Shown here piece after piece: positions 19,211-32,500 of a stretch of 64,000 nt of DNA. How positions within the stretch are numbered: the stretch's first letter is position 1; every line of letters starts with the position of its first letter. The position numbers were made by a program, and so were the translations under genes. The stretch is taken from the NCBI GenBank assembly GCA_020635825.1, contig JACJZA010000010.1, positions 123,680 through 187,679 of the forward strand, written 5' to 3'. The notes under the pieces are model-generated. The model ran no database searches and was not told the DNA's origin. It saw nothing but the letters and a program-made list of their open reading frames with translations. Source of the stretch: Flavobacteriales bacterium. Lineage in GTDB: Bacteria; Bacteroidota; Bacteroidia; Flavobacteriales_E; Vicingaceae.

Positions 19211-19930
19211 TTATTTATTATTTCTTCTTTTCCCACCTCTAAATTTCTTCTCACCACCTGAAGTTTTTGCTTTTGCCATTCCAATGTTAGGAGATAAATC
19301 TCTCTTGCCATAAACCTCGCCTTTGCAAATCCAAACCTTAACTCCAATTCTTCCATAAGTTGTGTGAGCTTCACTTAATGCATAATCAATATCTGCTCTA
19401 AATGTATGAAGTGGAATTCTTCCTTCTTTATACCCTTCAGTTCTTGCCATCTCAGCACCACCTAATCTTCCAGAAACTTGTACTTTAATCCCTTCAGCCC
19501 CCATTCTCATTGTAGAAGCAACAGCCATTTTAGCAGCTCTTCTGAATGAAATTCTTCCTTCAATTTGTTTTGCTACGCTATCAGCTACCAATTTAGCATC
19601 AAGTTCTGGTCTTTTTATTTCGAAGATGTTAATTTGAACATCTTTTTTAGTAATTTTTTTCAACTCCTCACGCAACATATCTACTTCTTTCCCTCCTTTA
19701 CCAATAATAATTCCCGGACGTGAAGTGTTGATTGTTACAGTTATTAACTTAAGGGTTCTTTCGATGATGATTTTAGAAATACTAGCTTTTTGTAAACGAG
19801 CCATTAAGTACTCTCTAATTTTGTAATCTTCAACAATTTTATCAGCATAGCGATTTCCACCATACCAATTCGAATCCCATCCTCTAATGATTCCTAATCT
19901 ATTTGCTATTGGATTTACTTTTTGTCCCAT
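19211..19930 (-). CDS. rpsC: 30S ribosomal protein S3
   Basis: 239 residues. Starts [20 protein letters not shown]. The KH domain ([17 protein letters not shown]) is followed by the S3 C-terminal domain ([19 protein letters not shown]) and a basic tail. Part of the mRNA entry channel with S4 and S5. Confidence 0.98.
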   Translation of the reverse strand: MGQKVNPIANRLGIIRGWDSNWYGGNRYADKIVEDYKIREYLMARLQKASISKIIIERTLKLITVTINTSRPGIIIGKGGKEVDMLREELKKITKKDVQINIFEIKRPELDAKLVADSVAKQIEGRISFRRAAKMAVASTMRMGAEGIKVQVSGRLGGAEMARTEGYKEGRIPLHTFRADIDYALSEAHTTYGRIGVKVWICKGEVYGKRDLSPNIGMAKAKTSGGEKKFRGGKRRNNK

Positions 19931-19934
19931 GTTT

Positions 19935-20330
19935 TTATTTTAAACTGTCAACAATTAATGTAACGTGATTTGATCTTTTTCTTATTCTGTGAGCTCTACC
20001 TTGTGGTGCAGGCTGAATTCTTTTTAACATTCTAGCACTATCAACCATAATCTCTTTCACAACTAGGTTACTTTCTTCTGGTCTTTCACCTTCATTCTTA
20101 GCTTCCCAATTTGCAATAGCAGATCTTAATAATTTTTCTAATCTTCTCGCTGCATCTTGAGGACTAAACTTTAAAATAGCTAAAGCTTTAAAAACTTCCT
20201 GACCTCTAACCATATCTGCAACCTTTCTCATTTTTCTTGGAGAAGTTGGACAATCATTAAGTTTCGCTAAACTTATTGCTTTTTTAGCTTCTTTAGTTTG
20301 TTCGGCTCTATTTCTTTTTCTAGCTCCCAT
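19935..20330 (-). CDS. rplV: 50S ribosomal protein L22
   Basis: 131 residues with [20 protein letters not shown] and a C-terminal [16 protein letters not shown]. The extended beta hairpin lines the exit tunnel and is a known site of macrolide-resistance mutations; no obvious deletion is seen. Confidence 0.97.
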   Translation of the reverse strand: MGARKRNRAEQTKEAKKAISLAKLNDCPTSPRKMRKVADMVRGQEVFKALAILKFSPQDAARRLEKLLRSAIANWEAKNEGERPEESNLVVKEIMVDSARMLKRIQPAPQGRAHRIRKRSNHVTLIVDSLK

Positions 20331-20335
20331 AGTTA

Positions 20336-20614
20336 TTATCTTTTACCTTTATCTTTTTTTCCACCATGACCTCTGAATGTTCTAGTTGGAGAAAATTCAC
20401 CTAATTTGTGTCCAACCATATTTTCAGTTACATATACTGGAATAAATTTATTTCCATTATGAACAGCTATTGTTAATCCAACAAAATCTGGAGTTATCAT
20501 AGATGCTCTTGACCAAGTTTTAATTACAGATTTTTTTCCTGAAGCTTGAGCTTCATCAACTCTCTTTTGTAATTTATAATGTATAAACGGTGGTTTTTTT
20601 AATGAACGACTCAT
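20336..20614 (-). CDS. rpsS: 30S ribosomal protein S19
   Basis: 92 residues, starting [20 protein letters not shown], with [15 protein letters not shown] and [18 protein letters not shown]. Binds in the 30S head next to S13. Confidence 0.98.
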   Translation of the reverse strand: MSRSLKKPPFIHYKLQKRVDEAQASGKKSVIKTWSRASMITPDFVGLTIAVHNGNKFIPVYVTENMVGHKLGEFSPTRTFRGHGGKKDKGKR

Positions 20615-20620
20615 ATCTTA

Positions 20621-21445
20621 TTATTTCTTTCTACCTTCAATAATATATTTACTTGAACTTTTCTTTTTAGCTCTAGTTTTGTATCCTTTAGCTGGCATAC
20701 CTTTTCTAGATCTTGGATGCTGACCGGCATTTCTACCTTCACCACCACCCATTGGGTGATCAACTGGATTCATTACAACACCTCTTACTCTTGGTCTTCT
20801 TCCTAACCATCTGCTACGTCCAGCCTTACCTGATCTTTCCAGCATATGTTCAGAATTAGAAACAGTTCCAATAGTAGCCTTACAAGTTGCTAATACCAAT
20901 CTAGTTTCACCAGAAGGCAATTTAATAACAACATAAGCACCATCTTTCGCTGTTAATTGAGCATAAGAACCTGCACTACGAGCCATTTTTGCTCCTTGCT
21001 TAGGTCTTAACTCAATATTATGAATCACTGTTCCTAATGGAACTTCACCTAAAAATAAAGCATTACCAACTTCAGGTGCTGCACCTTCTCCAGACACAAT
21101 CTCTTGCCCTACTTGTAATCCGTTTGGCGCTAGAATATATCTTTTCTCACCATCTTTATAATAAACTAAAGCGATGCGTGCAGTTCTGTTTGGATCGTAT
21201 TCGATTGATTTAACTACTCCTGGAACACCATCTTTTTCTCTCTTAAAATCAATGTCTCTGTATTTTCGTTTATGACCACCACCGATATAGCGCATGGTCA
21301 TTTTACCAGTGTTATTTCTACCACCAGATTTACTTTTTCCAGAAACTAATGATTTTTCAGGTTTTGAAGCAGATACCTCTTCAAAAGTATTGATAATCTT
21401 ATGTCTTTGCCCAGGCGTTGTGGGTCTTAATTTTCTTACTGCCAT
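20621..21445 (-). CDS. rplB: 50S ribosomal protein L2
   Basis: 274 residues. Starts [20 protein letters not shown] and has the OB-fold region [15 protein letters not shown] and the C-terminal [18 protein letters not shown] loop, whose His is at the peptidyl-transferase core in E. coli. Needed for subunit association. Confidence 0.98.
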   Translation of the reverse strand: MAVRKLRPTTPGQRHKIINTFEEVSASKPEKSLVSGKSKSGGRNNTGKMTMRYIGGGHKRKYRDIDFKREKDGVPGVVKSIEYDPNRTARIALVYYKDGEKRYILAPNGLQVGQEIVSGEGAAPEVGNALFLGEVPLGTVIHNIELRPKQGAKMARSAGSYAQLTAKDGAYVVIKLPSGETRLVLATCKATIGTVSNSEHMLERSGKAGRSRWLGRRPRVRGVVMNPVDHPMGGGEGRNAGQHPRSRKGMPAKGYKTRAKKKSSSKYIIEGRKK

Positions 21446-21495
21446 TTTTGTTTATATCTTTAGAGGGTTGGATCCCCCATATAGGTTAATAAAAT

Positions 21496-21786
21496 TTAAA
21501 TATTGCTGTAGAAATCTATAACTTCTCCTTCTGCTACAGTGATGATTGCTTTTTTATACTTATTGGTTCTACCATTAATCAACCCTGCTTTAGTGAATCT
21601 TGATTTAGATTTTCCTGCATAAACCATAGTATTAACAGCTTCAACACTTACATTATACATTTCTTCTACTGCCTTTTTAATTTGTAACTTATTAGCTTTG
21701 GGATTAACCACAAACCCATAACGGTTTAACTTTTCAGTATGATCCGTCATTTTCTCAGTTACAACAGGTTTTATAATTACACTCAT
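21496..21786 (-). CDS. rplW: 50S ribosomal protein L23
   Basis: 96 residues with IIKPVVTEKMTDHTEKLNRY and the family block NKLQIKKAVEEMYNV. It is the docking site for trigger factor and SRP at the tunnel exit. Separated from rplB by a 50-base gap that holds no recognisable gene. Confidence 0.97.
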   Translation of the reverse strand: MSVIIKPVVTEKMTDHTEKLNRYGFVVNPKANKLQIKKAVEEMYNVSVEAVNTMVYAGKSKSRFTKAGLINGRTNKYKKAIITVAEGEVIDFYSNI

Positions 21787-21787
21787 T

Positions 21788-22417
21788 TTATTTACTTAAA
21801 ATAGTTTCTATCGTTTTCACTGAACTTTCTGCCAAAATAACAGCATTAGCGTTCATTAAATCGTAAGTATTTATTTGCGAAGCCGTTACAACTTTAGCAC
21901 CCTTCAAATTTCGGGACGACAAATATACGTTTTTATTTGAATCTGAAACTACTAATAAAGATTTTTTATTTAAAGCTTCAAAATTTCCTAAAAATTCAGC
22001 GTATTTTTTTGTTTGTGGAGCCTCAAAAGAGAAGTCTTCGACTACTGTGATTACACCTTCCTTAGCTTTATAAGTTAAAGCAGATTTACGTGCTAATCTT
22101 TTTAACTTCACATTTAATTTAAACTCATAATCTCTAGGTTTTGGTCCAAACATTCTACCACCACCTACTCTAGTTCCTGATTTAATGCTACCCGCCCTTG
22201 CAGTACCAGTACCTTTTTGTTTTTTAATCTTTCTAGTACTTCCTGCGATTTCTCCTCTTTCTTTTGCTTTGTGAGTTCCTTGTCTTTGATTCGCTAAATA
22301 TTGTTTAACATCTAAATAAATAGCATGATCATTCGGTTCTATAGCAAATATAGAGTCAGATAAAGATGCTTTTTTCTTAGTATCTTTTCCTGCGATGTTT
22401 TTAACTACTAATTCCAT
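21788..22417 (-). CDS. rplD: 50S ribosomal protein L4
   Basis: 209 residues. The conserved loop [20 protein letters not shown] followed by [12 protein letters not shown] lines the exit tunnel. The globular domain binds domain I of 23S rRNA. In E. coli L4 represses the S10 operon; that control has not been shown for Bacteroidota and no leader element is seen here. Confidence 0.97.
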   Translation of the reverse strand: MELVVKNIAGKDTKKKASLSDSIFAIEPNDHAIYLDVKQYLANQRQGTHKAKERGEIAGSTRKIKKQKGTGTARAGSIKSGTRVGGGRMFGPKPRDYEFKLNVKLKRLARKSALTYKAKEGVITVVEDFSFEAPQTKKYAEFLGNFEALNKKSLLVVSDSNKNVYLSSRNLKGAKVVTASQINTYDLMNANAVILAESSVKTIETILSK

Positions 22418-22433
22418 AACTATCTCCTCCTAT

Positions 22434-23048
22434 TTATTTCTCAATTACTACAAATGAACCCTTAGCACCAGGAACTGAACCTTTAACTACTATTAAGTTC
22501 TTATCTGAATAAATTTTTACAACTTGAAGGTTTTCCATTTTCACACGACTACCACCAGTTCTACCTGCCATACGAGTACCTTTAAATACTCTTGATGGTG
22601 TAGAACAAGCACCGATAGATCCTGGAGCTCTCAATCTGTTGTGTTGACCATGAGTAGCATCTCCAACACCACCAAATCCGTGACGTTTTACAACTCCTTG
22701 GAATCCTTTTCCTTTTGAAGTACCAACTACATCAACCCACTCACCTTCTTCAAAAAGATCTACTCCAACAACATCCCCTAAGTTTTTATCTTCAAAACCT
22801 TCGAATTCTACAACTTTTCTTTGAGGTTCAACACCTGCTTTTTTGAAGTGTCCTTGCATCGCTTTTGGAGTATTCTTTTCAGATTTATCTCCAAAACCTA
22901 ATTGAACTGCTTCATAGCCATCGGTATCTACCTTTTTGACTTGTGTTACTACACAAGGACCAGCTTCTATAACTGTGCATGGTATATTTTTACCCTCGGC
23001 ACTAAAAACGCTAGTCATACCTAATTTTTTCCCAATCAATCCTGGCAT
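22434..23048 (-). CDS. rplC: 50S ribosomal protein L3
   Basis: 204 residues. Starts [20 protein letters not shown]; the signature [15 protein letters not shown] is followed by the loop that reaches toward the peptidyl-transferase centre. An early assembly initiator. Confidence 0.98.
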   Translation of the reverse strand: MPGLIGKKLGMTSVFSAEGKNIPCTVIEAGPCVVTQVKKVDTDGYEAVQLGFGDKSEKNTPKAMQGHFKKAGVEPQRKVVEFEGFEDKNLGDVVGVDLFEEGEWVDVVGTSKGKGFQGVVKRHGFGGVGDATHGQHNRLRAPGSIGACSTPSRVFKGTRMAGRTGGSRVKMENLQVVKIYSDKNLIVVKGSVPGAKGSFVVIEK

Positions 23049-23069
23049 TTTATAAATTTTTAATTGTTA

Positions 23070-23375
23070 CTAAACTTTAATTTCTACATCTACACCACTT
23101 GGCAACTCTAACTTCATTAAAGCATCTACAGTTTTTGAAGTAGAACTGTAAATATCAATTAGTCTTTTGTAAGCAGACAATTGAAATTGCTCTCGTGATT
23201 TTTTGTTTACGTGTGGGGATCTTAATACTGTGAAAATTCTTTTATGAGTAGGTAATGGAATTGGACCACTAACTATAGCTCCTGTACTTTTTACAGTTTT
23301 TACAATCTTTTCAGCTGATCTATCAACTAAATTAAAATCGTAAGATTTAAGTTTTATTCTAATTTTTTGGCTCAT
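23070..23375 (-). CDS. rpsJ: 30S ribosomal protein S10 (NusE)
   Basis: 101 residues with [20 protein letters not shown] and [20 protein letters not shown]. In the 30S head; also acts as NusE in transcription antitermination with NusB/NusG. It directly follows fusA (12-base gap), so the str and S10 operons are fused and no tuf gene intervenes. Confidence 0.98.
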   Translation of the reverse strand: MSQKIRIKLKSYDFNLVDRSAEKIVKTVKSTGAIVSGPIPLPTHKRIFTVLRSPHVNKKSREQFQLSAYKRLIDIYSSTSKTVDALMKLELPSGVDVEIKV

Positions 23376-23387
23376 TCTTTTTATATA

Positions 23388-25493
23388 TTAAGCTTCTACT
23401 TTCCCTTTTGCTTTTGCAATCACATTGTCTGCGATATTTTTTGGACATTCTGCATAGTGAGAGAATTCCATAGATGAAGTTGCTCTACCTGAAGACATTG
23501 TTCTTAAAGCAGTAACATATCCAAACATTTCTGATAATGGAACTTTTGCTTTAATTACTTTAGCTCCCGCTCTATCATCCATTCCTTCTACTTGCCCTCT
23601 TCTTCTATTTAAATCACCTACAATATCACCCATGTTTTCTTCCGGAGTCACTACTTCTAATTTCATTAATGGCTCAAGAATTACAGGAGAACATTTTGGA
23701 ATTGCTTCTCTAAATGCCATCTTAGCAGCTAACTCAAATGATAATTGATCAGAATCCACTTGATGATAAGATCCATCAAAAAGTGTAACTTTTAAACTAT
23801 CCATTGCATATCCTGCTAAAGGCCCATTCAACATAGCTTCTTTAAACCCTTTTTCAACTGAAGGGATAAATTCTTTAGGAATATTACCACCTTTAATTTC
23901 GTTTACGAATTCCAATCCTTCTTTACCTTCTGCCGCTGGCTCAACTTTTACTTGAATATCAGCAAATTTACCACGCCCACCTGATTGTTTTTTATAAACT
24001 TCTCTATGTTCAACTGAACCTACTATTGCCTCTTTATAGGCAACTTGAGGTTCTCCTTGATTAACTTCAACTTTAAATTCTCTTCTTAAACGATCTATAA
24101 TAATATCTAAGTGAAGCTCACCCATTCCACTCAATACTGTTTGACCTGAATCTTCATCAGTATAAATAGTTAATGTAGGATCTTCCTCAGTTAATTTAGC
24201 TAAAGCCATACCCATTTTATCAACATCTGCTTGAGATTTAGGCTCAATTGCAATACCAATTACAGGATCTGGGAAATCCATAGATTCTAATACAATAGGT
24301 GCTTTTTCATCACACAATGTATCACCCGTTTTAATATCTTTAAATCCAACTAATGCAGCAATATCTCCACAATGTAATTCTTCAATTTGATTTTGCTTAT
24401 TTGCGTGCATTTGGAAAATTCTAGAAATTCTTTCTTTATCTCCAGAACGAGAATTCAACACATAAGAACCAGCTTTTAAATGTCCTGAATATGCTCTAGT
24501 AAAACATAATCTACCAACGAATGGGTCAGTAGCAATTTTAAATGCTAAACCAGCAAATGGATCATCATAAGAAGGTTTTCTAGTTGCCGGCTCATCTGTT
24601 TTAGGATTAATACCTTCAATAGCCTCAACATCAAGCGGAGAAGGTAAAATTTCCATCACCATATCCAACATTGCTTGAACCCCTTTATTTTTAAATGCAG
24701 AACCACACATCATAGGAACAACTTTCCCACTAATTGTAGCTTCTCTTAAAGCATCTAAAATTTCTCTTTCTGTTAAAGAATTTTCATCTTCAAAATATTT
24801 TTCCATTAAGGTCTCGTCAAACTCAGCAACTGCTTCTAATAATTGACCTCTTAATTCTCTAGCTTCATCAATAATGTCAGCAGGAATTTCAATTTCTTGG
24901 AACGTCATACCTTGATCTTCTTCATTCCAAGTAATACCTCTAAAGTTGATTAAATCTACAACACCTTTAAATGTATCTTCTGCTCCAATATTTAATTGTA
25001 AAGGTAACGCATGGCTACCCAACATTTCTTTAACTTGTTTACAAACAGCCAAGAAGTCTGCTCCTTGTCTATCCATCTTGTTAACGAAACCTATTCTTGG
25101 AACATTATAATTGTTTGCCAATCTCCAGTTAGTTTCTGACTGAGGCTCTACACCATCAACAGCACTAAATAAAAACACCAATCCATCTAATACTCTTAAT
25201 GAACGATTAACCTCTACTGTAAAGTCAACGTGACCAGGAGTATCAATAATATTAACATGGTATTTTTCACCTCTATAATTCCAGTTCAAAGTAGTTGCGG
25301 CAGAAGTAATTGTAATACCTCTTTCTTGCTCTTGCTCCATCCAGTCCATAGTAGCAGCACCATCATGCACCTCTCCAATTTTATGACTCACACCACCGTA
25401 ATACAATATACGTTCAGTAGTTGTTGTTTTACCTGCATCAATATGAGCAGCAATACCAATATTTCTTGTATATTTTAAATCTCTTTTTGCCAT
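23388..25493 (-). CDS. fusA: Translation elongation factor G
   Basis: 701 residues. The G domain has G1 [11 protein letters not shown]2 around [12 protein letters not shown]3 DTPGHVDF and G4 [10 protein letters not shown]. Domains II-V follow, including the domain IV block [15 protein letters not shown] and the C-terminal [20 protein letters not shown]. It drives translocation on the ribosome with GTP and acts with RRF in recycling. The length agrees with a canonical EF-G rather than a mitochondrial-type or tetracycline-protection variant. Confidence 0.98.
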   Translation of the reverse strand: MAKRDLKYTRNIGIAAHIDAGKTTTTERILYYGGVSHKIGEVHDGAATMDWMEQEQERGITITSAATTLNWNYRGEKYHVNIIDTPGHVDFTVEVNRSLRVLDGLVFLFSAVDGVEPQSETNWRLANNYNVPRIGFVNKMDRQGADFLAVCKQVKEMLGSHALPLQLNIGAEDTFKGVVDLINFRGITWNEEDQGMTFQEIEIPADIIDEARELRGQLLEAVAEFDETLMEKYFEDENSLTEREILDALREATISGKVVPMMCGSAFKNKGVQAMLDMVMEILPSPLDVEAIEGINPKTDEPATRKPSYDDPFAGLAFKIATDPFVGRLCFTRAYSGHLKAGSYVLNSRSGDKERISRIFQMHANKQNQIEELHCGDIAALVGFKDIKTGDTLCDEKAPIVLESMDFPDPVIGIAIEPKSQADVDKMGMALAKLTEEDPTLTIYTDEDSGQTVLSGMGELHLDIIIDRLRREFKVEVNQGEPQVAYKEAIVGSVEHREVYKKQSGGRGKFADIQVKVEPAAEGKEGLEFVNEIKGGNIPKEFIPSVEKGFKEAMLNGPLAGYAMDSLKVTLFDGSYHQVDSDQLSFELAAKMAFREAIPKCSPVILEPLMKLEVVTPEENMGDIVGDLNRRRGQVEGMDDRAGAKVIKAKVPLSEMFGYVTALRTMSSGRATSSMEFSHYAECPKNIADNVIAKAKGKVEA

Positions 25494-25513
25494 TTCTTTA
25501 TCAGTAAAGTTTA

Positions 25514-25984
25514 TTAGAATCTAAAATGAGAGAATGCTTTATTAGCTTCTGCCATTCTGTGAGTATCTTCTTTTTTCTTAAATGAAGCACCTTCTTCTTT
25601 ATAAGCAGCTAAAATTTCACCTGCTAATTTTTGTGCCATTGTTTTTTCATTTCTTTTTCTAGCAAAAGAAATCATCCATTTCATAGCCATTGAAGTTCTT
25701 CTATCCTCACGAATAGGTTGAGGAATTTGGAAAGTTGCCCCTCCAATTCTTCTACTTCTCACTTCAACACCCGGAGTTACATTGTCAACAGCTTTTTGCC
25801 ATACATCCACACAGCTTTCCTCTTCTACTTTGCTAGAAACTATATCCATTGCTTCATAGAAAACAGAAAAAGCCACACTTTTCTTTCCATCCAACATTAA
25901 GTTGTTTACAAATTGAGTAACTTTTTTATTATTAAACTTCGGGTCTGGAAGTAATACTCTTTTTTTAGCTCTCGTTTTTCTCAT
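25514..25984 (-). CDS. rpsG: 30S ribosomal protein S7
   Basis: 156 residues. Starts [20 protein letters not shown] and has [20 protein letters not shown]. Nucleates assembly of the 30S head and touches the E-site tRNA. Second gene of the str cluster. Confidence 0.98.
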   Translation of the reverse strand: MRKTRAKKRVLLPDPKFNNKKVTQFVNNLMLDGKKSVAFSVFYEAMDIVSSKVEEESCVDVWQKAVDNVTPGVEVRSRRIGGATFQIPQPIREDRRTSMAMKWMISFARKRNEKTMAQKLAGEILAAYKEEGASFKKKEDTHRMAEANKAFSHFRF

Positions 25985-26006
25985 AATTCAAATCCTTATT
26001 TAGGAA

Positions 26007-26384
26007 TTATTTTTGTTTAGGACGTTTTGTTCCGTATTTTGATCTTCTTTGATTTCTACCATCAACCCCAGCCGTATCTAAAGCACCTCTAACAACATGA
26101 TATTTAACACCAGGCAAATCTTTTACTCTTCCACCTCTAACCAACACAATAGAGTGCTCTTGTAAATTATGTCCCTCTCCAGGAATATAAGCATTCACCT
26201 CATTACCATTTGTTAATCTTACCCTTGCTACTTTTCTCATTGCTGAGTTAGGTTTTTTAGGAGTTGTTGTATAAACTCTTATACAAACACCTCTTCTTTG
26301 AGGACAAGAATCTAATGCAGCAGACTTACTTGTCTTAACTAATTTTGATCTTCCTTTTCTTACTAATTGCTGTATTGTTGGCAT
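26007..26384 (-). CDS. rpsL: 30S ribosomal protein S12
   Basis: 125 residues. Starts [20 protein letters not shown]. The decoding-site loops [13 protein letters not shown] (Lys43/Lys44) and [10 protein letters not shown] (Lys88) carry the wild-type lysines, so no streptomycin-resistance substitution is visible. It is the first gene of the ribosomal superoperon, and a good promoter match lies 46 bases upstream. Confidence 0.98.
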   Translation of the reverse strand: MPTIQQLVRKGRSKLVKTSKSAALDSCPQRRGVCIRVYTTTPKKPNSAMRKVARVRLTNGNEVNAYIPGEGHNLQEHSIVLVRGGRVKDLPGVKYHVVRGALDTAGVDGRNQRRSKYGTKRPKQK

Positions 26385-26429
26385 ACTTTAATTTGTTTTA
26401 AATATAATTCACCCCTAAAAAAGGGAGTG

Positions 26430-26459
26430 CAAATTTACATTAATATTTTATATATACAA
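26430..26459 (-). promoter_or_regulatory. Promoter of the rpsL ribosomal superoperon
   Basis: On the minus strand TAAATTTG (26430-26437) matches the Bacteroidota -7 consensus TAnnTTTG, with TTG (26457-26459) at a spacing of 19 bases as the -33 element. This predicts a transcript starting about 26423 with a leader of roughly 40 bases before the rpsL ATG. Confidence 0.6.
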
Positions 26460-26529
26460 CCACTTGGTATTTTTTTTTACCACTTTTTTATTTTAATTTT
26501 TCTAATTATTCACATTTTTATTAACTGAT

Positions 26530-26561
26530 AAAAAAAGGAGCGAATTTATCGCTCCTTTTTT
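26530..26561 (-). terminator. Terminator after the 2144-residue surface protein gene
   Basis: Arms AAAAAGGAGCGA (26532-26543) and TCGCTCCTTTTT (26549-26560) with a 5-base loop; on the minus strand it ends in a T-run about 30 bases past the stop codon. It separates this gene from the ribosomal operon downstream. Confidence 0.85.
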
Positions 26562-26590
26562 ATAGGTATTATTTTGGGGTTTAATGCTGA

Positions 26591-29500
26591 TTATCTAATA
26601 AGACTAAACCCACCTTTTTTGAAGTATTCTTGACCATCTAGGCCGGTAGCTTCAATAATGTAGAAGTAGGTACCATCAGGGCATTCTTCACCTGCAAGGG
26701 TTCTTCCATCCCAATAACCTTTGACATTATCCCATTCATATAGTTTTTGCCCCCAACGGTTAAATATTTGACCTGTTACCGATTCAAGGTTAGTACCACT
26801 CACAGTAAACACATCATTTTGACCATCGGCATTAGGAGTAAATACATTAGGGATTAAGATAGTAGATTCACCAATTACTTCGATAATCACACTAGCTGTA
26901 TCAAAACAAACCCCATCAGTCACTATTAATGAAGTTACATATGTTCCTAAATCAGGGTAAATATGAGTTGGTTCAAAAGAGTTATCATCAGGAGTACCAT
27001 CCCCTTCAAAATCCCACACATAAACAATACCTAGACCAGTTGTACTATTATTAGTAAAGGTCACCTCTAATGGCATAAATCCACTATTAGGAGTAGCCGT
27101 GATGGATGCTGTTACACCACCCACGGTTACATTCACCGGAGTTAAAGCATCAGCACAAGTACCAGCCTCATTTACAAAGTAAGTATAGTTACCGGTTGAT
27201 GTAATCAACCCAGTAGCATCAAAAGGACTTCCTGTTCCAATAGGAGTAACCCCATCGGTATCATACCAAGTAATGGTACCATTACCGGTAGCAGTAGCAG
27301 TGAAGATAATAGATTCTCCTAAACAAACAGCAGCCACTGGATCAGGAGTTGCTGATAAAGCAGGGTTTACAGTAACCGTAACGGTGATTACACTATCACA
27401 ACCAGAAGCAGCCATCATAATTTCTGTTCCCGAAGTGTTAGTAGCATCATAAGTGGTTCCATTGATAACAAAAGAATCACCACTACATATTGTAGAGTCT
27501 ACTGTTGATGTAATAGCAGGAAGTTCTGTTAAAGTAACAGTTACCACACTATCACAACCCGAAGCAGCAGTTAATGTTTCTGTTCCTGTTGGATTAGCAG
27601 CATCGTAAGTTGTTCCATTGAACACAAAAGAACCACCATTACATACTGTTGAATCTAACGTAGCCGTAATAGCAGGAAGCTCTGTTAAAGTAACGGTCAC
27701 TACACTATCACAACCAGAAGCAGCAGTTAATATTTCTGTTCCTGTTGGATTAGCAGCATCGTAAGTTGTTCCATTGAACACAAAAGAACCACCATTACAT
27801 ACTGTTGAATCTAATGTTGCCGTAATTAATGGTAATTCAGTAATATTTACCGTTACAGTAGAATCACAACCATTAGCAGCGGTGAATATTTCTGTTCCTG
27901 ACAAAGTCGTAGTACTACTGTAAATGGTTCCATTTACAATAACAGCATCTCCATTACAAATAGTTGGAGCAACTGTTCCAGCACTTTGTGCATTCACCGT
28001 AAATGTTAAAGTATCATTATTATTACAACTTCCATCTGTTACATCTACATAAAAAGAAGTTCCATTGCTCACCGTTACATTGGTTGGAGTTCCTACAGGA
28101 GTAGTTAATCCTGCATCAGTATACCAATCAAATGTTGCACCACCACCACTGTATACCGAAGTATTGAAGCTGGTTAAATCAATGTTAGCAACATTCCCTG
28201 AACCGATTGCATCTTCACACAACACAGGAGCAGGTGCTGTTAAAGCAATGGTACTGGTTACCGTATAAGTTACCATTGCTGTATCTGAACAAGTTCCATT
28301 ATCTACTAATACATAGAACACATCATTATCATTAACAGAAGTATTTGTTGGAGTACCCACAGGAATAGTTAATCCTGCATCAGTATACCAGGTTAAGGTA
28401 TTACCTGCTCCACCATCTATTGAATTGTTTAACAAGGTTAAATCAACGCCAGCTACCGTTCCCGGCGTACCTGCATCCTCACATAATTGTGGGGTTAAAT
28501 CATTTGCTGTTGGTAGAGGATCTAGTATTAAATAGACATCAGTTGTATCCATACATAATGTTACAGCATCCGTTACAACAGCATAAACAGTATCATTGCC
28601 AGTTGTAAAAGAGTTAGGAGTAATAATTGGAGTAGTTGCTAAAGCATCTTCAAACCATGTTACCATGTTTGCTGTACCTCCATTTACTGTATTATCTACT
28701 GAAGTTAAATCAAACGTTGCCTGACCTGAACCATTATCACATAAATTAATACTTGTGTTGTTAGCTGCAGGTAAAGGATTAACAGTTAAAGTAACAGCAG
28801 CAGTATCAGTACAAGAAGTAGTGGCATCTGTTACTAAAGCATAAATCGTAGCACTTCCTGAAACATAAGCTCCTGGTGTAGCAATTGAGATACTAGTTGC
28901 TGGGTCAGTAAACCAAGTTACTGCGTCACTAGTACTACCATTAATGGCATTATCTAAAGTAGTTAAATCAAATGTTGCTTGACTAGCTCCTTCATCACAA
29001 GCTTCTAATGATGATGGATTAGAATTTGGTAATGGGTTAACTGTTAAAATAACAGCTGCTGTATCAGTACACGAAGTAGTGGCATCTGTTACTAAAGCAT
29101 AAACCGTAGTACTTCCTGAAACATAAGCTCCAGGTGTAGCAATTGAACTACTGGTCGCTGCATCGGTAAACCATGTTACTGCATCTCCTGAACCTCCATT
29201 AACAGTATTGTCTAATGTTGTTAAATCAAATGTTGCTTGCCCACTTCCTGCTAAATCCTCACACATCTCCATATTCGTCGGATTAGATGTCGGTAATGGA
29301 TTCACATCAAAATGAACAAAAATATCTACAACAGGACAACTTCCTTGTTGTACTTGAACATTAATACTATCTCCATCATTAATAGTTACTCCTGTAGGAC
29401 CTGTTGCCCATGTATAACTACTAGCTCCTGAGAATACTGAATTATTAAATGTTGTTAAATCAACTCCTGCTACACTTCCTCCTCCAGCTATATCTTCACA

Positions 29501-32500
29501 GAATTGTGGGTTAGGATCGTTTAGGTTGATGTTACCTGAAACAGTATAGGTAATACTATCTTGAATAGTACAACCATTTTGAGTAAGCTCAAAATAGAAC
29601 ACTTCTCCATTATCAACCGTCTCATTATTTGGAGTATAAGAAGTACCATAAGTGTTATCTGTATACCACGTTATGGTTCCTGTTCCATTAATGGCAGCTT
29701 CTAAACCAGTCACATCTATATTCAATGCTTGTCCTGAACCAGGAATGTTTTCACATTCTGATGCTGTAGAAATATTTGCAGTAGGATAAGCATTTACTGT
29801 AATAGTTCCAGTAGCATTTGCTGTTCCACATCCACCAGTTAAAGGAATACTATAATTAAATGTACCTGTTGCAGTTGGTGTTCCACTAATGGTAATAGTA
29901 CCTCCTGACCAGTTAGCACTTACGCCTGCCGGTAATCCCGTAGCAGCTCCAATTCCTGTCGCTCCTGTAGTTGTGTGTGTAATATTGGTAATAGCATTAT
30001 TTACACATAAAGTTGGACTTGAACTAGCAGCACTAACCGTCATATCAGGATTAACAGTAATAGTTCCAGTGGCATTTACTGTTCCACAACCTCCGCTTAA
30101 AGGAATACTATAGTTAAAAGTACCACTAGCTGTTGGAGTTCCACTAATCGTAATCGTTCCACCTGACCAGTTAGCACTTACTCCTGCCGGTAAACCAATT
30201 GCTGCTCCAATACCGGTAGCTCCTGTGGTAGTATGAGTAATATTCGTCATCGCTGTGTTGATACACAAAGTTGGGCTTGAACTAGCTGCTGAAACAGTAT
30301 TATCTGGATTTACGGTAATGGTTCCTGTAGCATCAACACTACCACAACCTCCGGTTAATGGAATAGTGTAATTAAAGGTTCCACTAGCTGTTGGGGTGCC
30401 ACTAATCGTAATCGTTCCACCTGACCAGTTAGCACTTACTCCTGCCGGTAAACCAGTTGCAGCTCCTATTCCTGTTGCTCCTGTAGTGGTATGAGTAATA
30501 TTGGTCATCGCTGTGTTGATACATAAGGTTGGTGACGAACTAGCTGCTGAAACAGTATTGTCTGGATTTACGGTAATGGTTCCTGTAGCATCAATACTAC
30601 CACAACCACCAGTTAAAGGTATTGTATAGTTAAATGTACCTGATGCTGTTGGGGTGCCACTAATCGTAATGGTTCCTCCTGACCAGTTAGCACTTACGCC
30701 TGCCGGTAAACCAGTTGCAGCTCCAATCCCTGTTGCTCCTGTGGTAGTATGGGTAATATTCGTCATCGCTGTGTTGATACACAAAGTTGGGCTTGAACTA
30801 GCTGCACTTACTGTATTGTTAGGGGTTACTGTAATTGTTCCTGTTGCATCAACACTACCACAACCACCAGCTAAAGGTATTGTATAGTTAAATGTCCCAC
30901 TTGCTGTTGGTATACCACTAATGGTAATGGTTCCTCCAACCCAGTTAGCACTCACTCCTGTCGGTAATCCTGTAGCAGCTCCAATGCCTGTCGCTCCTGT
31001 AGTGGTATGAGTAATGTTAGTCATCGCTGTGTTAATACACAAAGTTGGGCTTGAACTAGCTGCTGAAACAGTATTATTTGGATTTACAGTGATAGTTCCA
31101 GTAGCATTTACTGTTCCACAACCTCCGGTTAAAGGAATACTATAGTTAAAAGTACCACTAGCTGTTGGGGTGCCACTAATCGTAATCGTTCCACCTGACC
31201 AGTTAGCACTTACTCCTGCGGGTAATCCCGTAGCAGCTCCAATTCCTGTCGCTCCTGTAGTCGTATGTGTAATGTTAGTCATCGCTGTGTTGACACACAA
31301 AGTTGGACTTGAACTAGCTGCACTAACCGTCATATCAGGATTAACAGTAATAGTTCCAGTGGCATTTACACTTCCACAACCTCCGGTTAATGGAATACTG
31401 TAATTGAAAGTGCCACTAGCCGTAGGTGTTCCACTAATGGTAATCGTTCCACCTGACCAGTTAGCACTTACGCCTGCCGGTAATCCGGTAGCTGCTCCAA
31501 TCCCTGTTGCTCCTGTAGTGGTATGAGTAATATTCGTCATCGCTGTGTTGATACACAAGGTTGGGCTTGAACTAGCAGCACTTACTGTCATAGTTGGCAA
31601 TATAGTAATGGTTCCACTTCCAGTAGCACCACAAGGCATTGTACCAACACTATAATTTACAGTATGAGTTCCAACAGGCGCAGTAGCCACATTTACTACC
31701 CCAGTACTGGTGTTTAAAGATCCTCCCAATGTTCCTGAAGAATATGTTCCACCAGCTGTTCCAGTTAAAGTTGGACTTACAGTTCCTCCCGCAGCTTTAC
31801 AAACTGTTGTGTAAGTTAAACTTGTAAATGTATAAGGATTGGTTACAGTAATTGAATGAGAACCTGTTGCGTTACAACCTGCACCATTATTCCATGTGTA
31901 ATCGAAATTATAAGTTCCTGGACCAGCTACTACTGGATCAAAAAGTGCTAAACCAGCATCGTTTTGTGCAAAAGCTGCTCCAGGCGCTGTTGTTGTCCAT
32001 GAAGCCGAACCGGCAGGTGAAAAAGGACCAAAACGATTACAAGCTCCACCTGATGATTCTGTACCTGTTGCATATATTGTACCTAATCCACCATCATAAA
32101 CAATCCAATCTACACTCGTTTCTTGGCATATTTCAAAATAATAGTTTGTAGTAGGGCTTAGGTACTCACCATAAATAGTAAGTATAATCCCATCGTTCAA
32201 TGGTCCGCTATAAAGCAAAGTACCTGAACCAACAGCTGCTGTACCACCAGAATAAATGTTTACATAATCATTAGGATCAGCAGCTGGAGTAAATTCAAAA
32301 TGTAGAGATGGTGTGATATAACCTCCAGCAGTGGCTGAATCATTAGCAACTAAATAAATCCAATCATCTTCACAAGTCATAGAAGAAGGAAAAGGACTAA
32401 TTGTATTATATGGTGAAGTATTTTCTTCAGCATGAAAATCTACCGTTCCACAACTTGGAGGGAATACAATACTACAATCTGTTGCACCACCACCACTATT

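Noticed and set aside
23376..23387. Missing tuf gene between fusA and rpsJ as a deletion
   Set aside because: Absence of tuf here is the usual arrangement in Bacteroidota as I know it, and the 12-base junction is intact.
29889..31403. Plus-strand open frames recurring in the 258-bp repeats
   Set aside because: They are antisense shadows of the repeated surface-protein codons and recur only because the DNA repeats.
29786..31591. Regular repeats as a possible CRISPR array
   Set aside because: The period is 258 bases without spacers, and the repeats lie in one long reading frame.
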